DNA of 15,331 nt, from contig JAGVXR010000053.1 in assembly GCA_018303645.1 (NCBI GenBank), positions 1 to 15,331 on the forward strand. Direction: 5' to 3'. The notes under the pieces were generated by a model. That model worked only from the letters and a program-made list of their open reading frames with translations. It was not told the origin of the DNA and did not search any database. Every line of letters starts with the position of its first letter. The first letter of the stretch is position 1. The DNA comes from Candidatus Woesearchaeota archaeon (GTDB taxonomy: Archaea > Nanobdellota > Nanobdellia > Woesearchaeales > GW2011-AR4). Made by a program: the position numbers and the translations under genes. Shown one piece after another: positions 12,524-15,331 of this stretch.

Positions 12524-14977
12524 ATGGCTGAAATAATACAATTTTATCCTCTTGATGCAGCCTACAAGGTGCAGGACGGTAAGGCTGTGATAAACCTGTA
12601 CGGGAGAACTAGTGACGGCAGGCAGATTACCATTCTTGACGGCAATTTTGAGCCGTATTTTTATGTTATCCCGAAAGACAACACCAGCATAAGCGAAAAA
12701 ATTGAAAAGATAAGGGTGGAGGATGACAATCAATCCTCTTTTGTCACCAGGACAGAAACTTTGACAAAGAGATTTCTTGGAAAAGAAGTTTTTGCGATAA
12801 GGGTTTATGTGAATTTGCCCGGCAGCGTGCCTGCGGTAAGCAATGTCATAAAAGACTGGGAGTCGGTAAGCTCGATGCATGAATTTGACATTCCGTTTGC
12901 CAGAAGGTACCTTATAGACAAAAACATAACGCCCCTGATTTTGCACCAGGCCGAGGGCGAGTATGCAAACCAAAAGTCAAGGGCTGCTGTCTTCAGGGCT
13001 GGGAAGATAGAGCAAATCAGCACAGGCACTCTGCAAAGCCCGAAAATTCTGGCGTTTGACATAGAGACATACAGCCCGTTTGACGCCGCAATCGACGCCG
13101 AGAAAAACCCGATTATAATGCTGTCCTTCTACGGGGAAAATATAAAAAAAGTTTTCCTGTGGAAAAAATTCAAAACCAATTTGGATTACATAGAATTTGT
13201 CGACAGCGAGGCTGAGCTGATTGAAAAATTCAGGGAGACTGTTGAGAATTACAAGCCCGACATACTGACCGGGTATTTTTCCGACGGGTTTGACCTGCCC
13301 TACATAAAAACAAGGGCTGACAAGTACAAGATTAAGCTCGACATAGGCCTTGACTTTTCCGAATTAAGGGTAAAAAGCGCCAGGGAGACAACAGTTGCAA
13401 TAAGCGGAATCACCCATCTTGACATCTTCAAGTTCATAAAAAGGGTGATTGGGGGGACTTTGGAAACATACACTTATGACCTGAATGCTGTTGCAAGCGA
13501 GCTGCTTGACGAGAAAAAGCATGATGTTTCCCTTGCCGAATTGCCCAACATCTGGGACAACAGCCATGAGAACCTTGAAAAGTTCTGCGAGTACAACCTT
13601 AACGACTCGCTTTTGACATACAACCTTGCTGTGAAAATGCTGCCCACCATAACAGAGATAGTCAAGATAGTGGGAATTCCGATTTACGACGTCAACAGGA
13701 TGGGCTTTTCCCAGCTTGTCGAATGGTACATAATGAAGCAGGCGCAGCAGTTCAATGAGATTGCCCCAAACAAACCAAATTATGGGGAAGTGCAGCGAAG
13801 AAGGCTCAGCACTTATCAGGGCGCTTTTGTTTACGAGCCGAAGCCCGGCTTATACAAGGACATTGTTGTTTTTGACTTCAGAAGCCTTTACCCTACAATC
13901 ATAAGCTCGCATAACATAGGGCCTGACACAATAAACTGCCAATGCTGCGAGGAGACTGCAAAATCCGCGCCTGAGGAAAAAAGCTACTGGTTCTGCGCAA
14001 AAAGAAAGGGCTTCATACCGATATTGATAGAGGACCTGATAACAAGAAGGATGCGCATAAAAGAAATAATTAAGGAAGAGAATGACGAAAAGTTTACATT
14101 TCTCGATGCAAGGCAGAACAGCCTGAAGCTGCTGGCAAACTCATTTTACGGGTACCTTGGCTTTTTCGGGGCAAGATGGTACTCAATAGAATGCGCAAGG
14201 AGCATAACGGCATGGGGAAGGTTCTACATCCACAAGGTCATTGACAAGGCGCAAAAGGAGGGCTTTGTCGTATTATACAGCGACACGGACAGCGTTTTCC
14301 TCACACTAGACGGGAAATCAAAGAATGATGCGGAAATATTTGCCGAATCTGTAAATCTGGAGCTCCCGGGCTTGATGGAGCTGGAATATGAGGGGTTCTA
14401 TCCAAGCGGAATTTTTGTTTCTGCAAAAATGGGCGCATTCGGCGCAAAGAAGAAGTACGCATTGATGTCTGAAGAAGGCGCATTGAAAATCAAAGGCTTT
14501 GAGACTGTAAGGCGCAACTGGTCGCCTATAGCAAAGGACGTGCAGGAAAGGGTTTTGGAGATAATCTTAAGGGAGCATGACACTGAAAAAGCCCTTGTGT
14601 ACGTAAAGGGCGTCATAACAGACTTGAAGGCAAAAAGGATACCGATTGAGAAAGTGATAATACACACTCAGCTTCAGAAGGACATTTTGGATTACACCTC
14701 AAAAGGCCCGCATGTCGCTGTAGCGCAAAGGCTGAAGAACAAGGGCAGGATTATAGGGCCCGGCTCGATGATAAAATACGTAGTGACGCAGGGCAATGAT
14801 ATAATAAGGAACAGGGCAAAGCTGCCAGAAGAAGTGAAGGAGAATGAGTATGATGCTGATTACTACATCAACAACCAGGTTATTCCGTCTGTTGAGAGGA
14901 TTTTCAACGTAATCGGCTACACAAAGGAAGACTTGCTAGAAATAAAGGAGCAGACTAAGCTGGAAGGGTTTTTCTAA
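12524..14977 (+). CDS. polB: Family B DNA polymerase (replicative, with 3'-5' exonuclease)
   Basis: Copies DNA and proofreads it. The 817-aa length from the ATG at 12524 is normal for archaeal PolB, and this start is set by the TATA box. Exonuclease motifs: Exo I D179-I-E181; Exo II ending F256-D257 (the customary Asn before it is Phe252); Exo III Y357-x3-D361. Polymerase motifs: A D451-F-R-S-L-Y-P; B K535 with N539-S-F-Y-G; C D588-T-D590 in Y-S-D-T-D-S. Four cysteines at 472, 474, 475 and 491 sit between A and the fingers and may be a zinc-site remnant. The last eight residues Q810-T-K-L-E-G-F-F are a textbook PCNA-interacting box (Q-x2-L-x2-F-F), tying the enzyme to the sliding clamp. The motifs are contiguous, so there is no intein. 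All active-site acids are present. Confidence 0.97.
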   Translation: MAEIIQFYPLDAAYKVQDGKAVINLYGRTSDGRQITILDGNFEPYFYVIPKDNTSISEKIEKIRVEDDNQSSFVTRTETLTKRFLGKEVFAIRVYVNLPGSVPAVSNVIKDWESVSSMHEFDIPFARRYLIDKNITPLILHQAEGEYANQKSRAAVFRAGKIEQISTGTLQSPKILAFDIETYSPFDAAIDAEKNPIIMLSFYGENIKKVFLWKKFKTNLDYIEFVDSEAELIEKFRETVENYKPDILTGYFSDGFDLPYIKTRADKYKIKLDIGLDFSELRVKSARETTVAISGITHLDIFKFIKRVIGGTLETYTYDLNAVASELLDEKKHDVSLAELPNIWDNSHENLEKFCEYNLNDSLLTYNLAVKMLPTITEIVKIVGIPIYDVNRMGFSQLVEWYIMKQAQQFNEIAPNKPNYGEVQRRRLSTYQGAFVYEPKPGLYKDIVVFDFRSLYPTIISSHNIGPDTINCQCCEETAKSAPEEKSYWFCAKRKGFIPILIEDLITRRMRIKEIIKEENDEKFTFLDARQNSLKLLANSFYGYLGFFGARWYSIECARSITAWGRFYIHKVIDKAQKEGFVVLYSDTDSVFLTLDGKSKNDAEIFAESVNLELPGLMELEYEGFYPSGIFVSAKMGAFGAKKKYALMSEEGALKIKGFETVRRNWSPIAKDVQERVLEIILREHDTEKALVYVKGVITDLKAKRIPIEKVIIHTQLQKDILDYTSKGPHVAVAQRLKNKGRIIGPGSMIKYVVTQGNDIIRNRAKLPEEVKENEYDADYYINNQVIPSVERIFNVIGYTKEDLLEIKEQTKLEGFF

Positions 14978-14987
14978 GAAAGAAAGG

Positions 14988-14997
14988 TTTTTAAAAG
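14988..14997 (+). promoter_or_regulatory. TATA box of the right-end partial gene
   Basis: TTTTTAAAAG is centred about 27 bp before the ATG at 15020, just after the polB stop. It supports that ATG as the start of a leaderless transcript. Confidence 0.6.
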
Positions 14998-15019
14998 CCT
15001 GATAGCAATCTTAAGATAT

Positions 15020-15331
15020 ATGAATAACAGCAAAAATTTTGGTGCAACATTAGATATATTTGCAAAAAATTTGAATCTCGATGTTACAAACGAAATTGAC
15101 GAAAGTAAAATTGAATTTAAGGACCCGTATGATGGGAGAATTCAATTTTCATTGGGAAGAAAAGACCACTGGGATCAAAAGTTAGTGTTTGTGAGAGTTA
15201 ATAACACACTTTTTCTAGATGATCGCGTAGCAGAGGAATTATCAAAAGGAGAACTTAGGGATTTTGGAAGTAATTTGATTTATTTATCTAACTTTGATAG
15301 TATTTTAGGGGATTGTATGCATACACTTTAT
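15020..15331 (+). CDS. Unrecognised protein, 3'-truncated by the window edge
   Basis: From the ATG at 15020 the frame stays open for 104 codons to the end of the window. The protein begins M-N-N-S-K-N-F-G-A-T-L-D-I-F and continues as a mixed alpha/beta, Asp- and Asn-rich sequence with no membrane segment or signal peptide. Short strand-like pieces are seen at R-I-Q-F-S-L and L-V-F-V-R-V. No motif points to a function. The upstream TATA box at 14988-14997 and the lack of stops make it a likely real gene. It is separated from polB by 42 bp and has its own promoter, so no shared role is implied. Confidence 0.65.
   Translation, partial: MNNSKNFGATLDIFAKNLNLDVTNEIDESKIEFKDPYDGRIQFSLGRKDHWDQKLVFVRVNNTLFLDDRVAEELSKGELRDFGSNLIYLSNFDSILGDCMHTLY

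Noticed and set aside
13943..14000. Possible intein or insertion in PolB near the cysteine group
   Set aside because: Motifs A, B and C are at normal spacing, total length is ordinary, and there are no intein splice blocks; the cysteines fit a small fingers-adjacent metal site.
1..15331. CRISPR array, insertion sequence or integrated virus
   Set aside because: No regularly spaced repeats, no transposase or integrase, no flanking duplications and no phage structural genes were found on either strand.

Overview
The window looks like chromosomal DNA of an archaeon, most likely a DPANN lineage close to Woesearchaeota/Pacearchaeota. The reasons are: an intron-bearing tRNA spliced at 37/38 with a bulge-helix-bulge-like junction; archaeal-type NadM, RibL and Dph6-like enzymes; a family B DNA polymerase with a C-terminal PCNA-binding motif; a glycosylation-rich surface protein with the Cys/Trp module common in DPANN exoproteins; and repeated TATA boxes 25-28 bp ahead of start codons, which indicates leaderless transcripts. 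The phylum-level placement is inference.

Left end (1-3948, + strand). A 5'-truncated minimal nucleotidyltransferase (MNT) overlaps a HEPN gene by ATGA, as in a HEPN-MNT toxin-antitoxin pair, but the HEPN catalytic His is replaced by Tyr. A new promoter, framed by a 9-bp inverted repeat, then drives a tight cluster: Fic AMP-transferase, HD-domain phosphohydrolase, CxxCxxCC-type cysteine-cluster protein, and a full type I DnaJ. The gaps inside the cluster are at most 26 bp.

Middle (4010-7876). A solitary UPF0175-like antitoxin gene converges on and overlaps nadM. From a shared divergent intergenic region, which holds a perfect 7+7 bp inverted repeat, runs a 478-residue radical SAM enzyme with an N-terminal domain I do not recognise. 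A divergent Dph6-type PP-loop ATPase and two small orphan genes follow.

Right half (7889-12435, mostly - strand). A four-gene operon reads ribL, a VKOR-family disulfide enzyme, an unknown soluble 152-aa protein, and a DoxX membrane protein. Upstream of it is tRNA-Pro(CGG) with a 72-nt structured intron, then a large secreted, membrane-anchored surface protein with three tandem N-terminal modules.

Right end (12524-15331, + strand). A complete family B DNA polymerase diverges from the surface-protein gene. It is followed by the start of an unrecognised gene that runs off the window.

The genes fall into housekeeping (NAD and FAD synthesis, replication, proline decoding, chaperone), AMP-transfer and stress-type modules (MNT, Fic, UPF0175), and redox/envelope functions (VKOR, DoxX, surface protein). 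The best candidates for undescribed biology are the radical SAM enzyme, the Fic-HD-CxxCxxCC-DnaJ cluster, and the unknown protein inside the VKOR-DoxX operon. No stretch over 300 bases lacks a gene.
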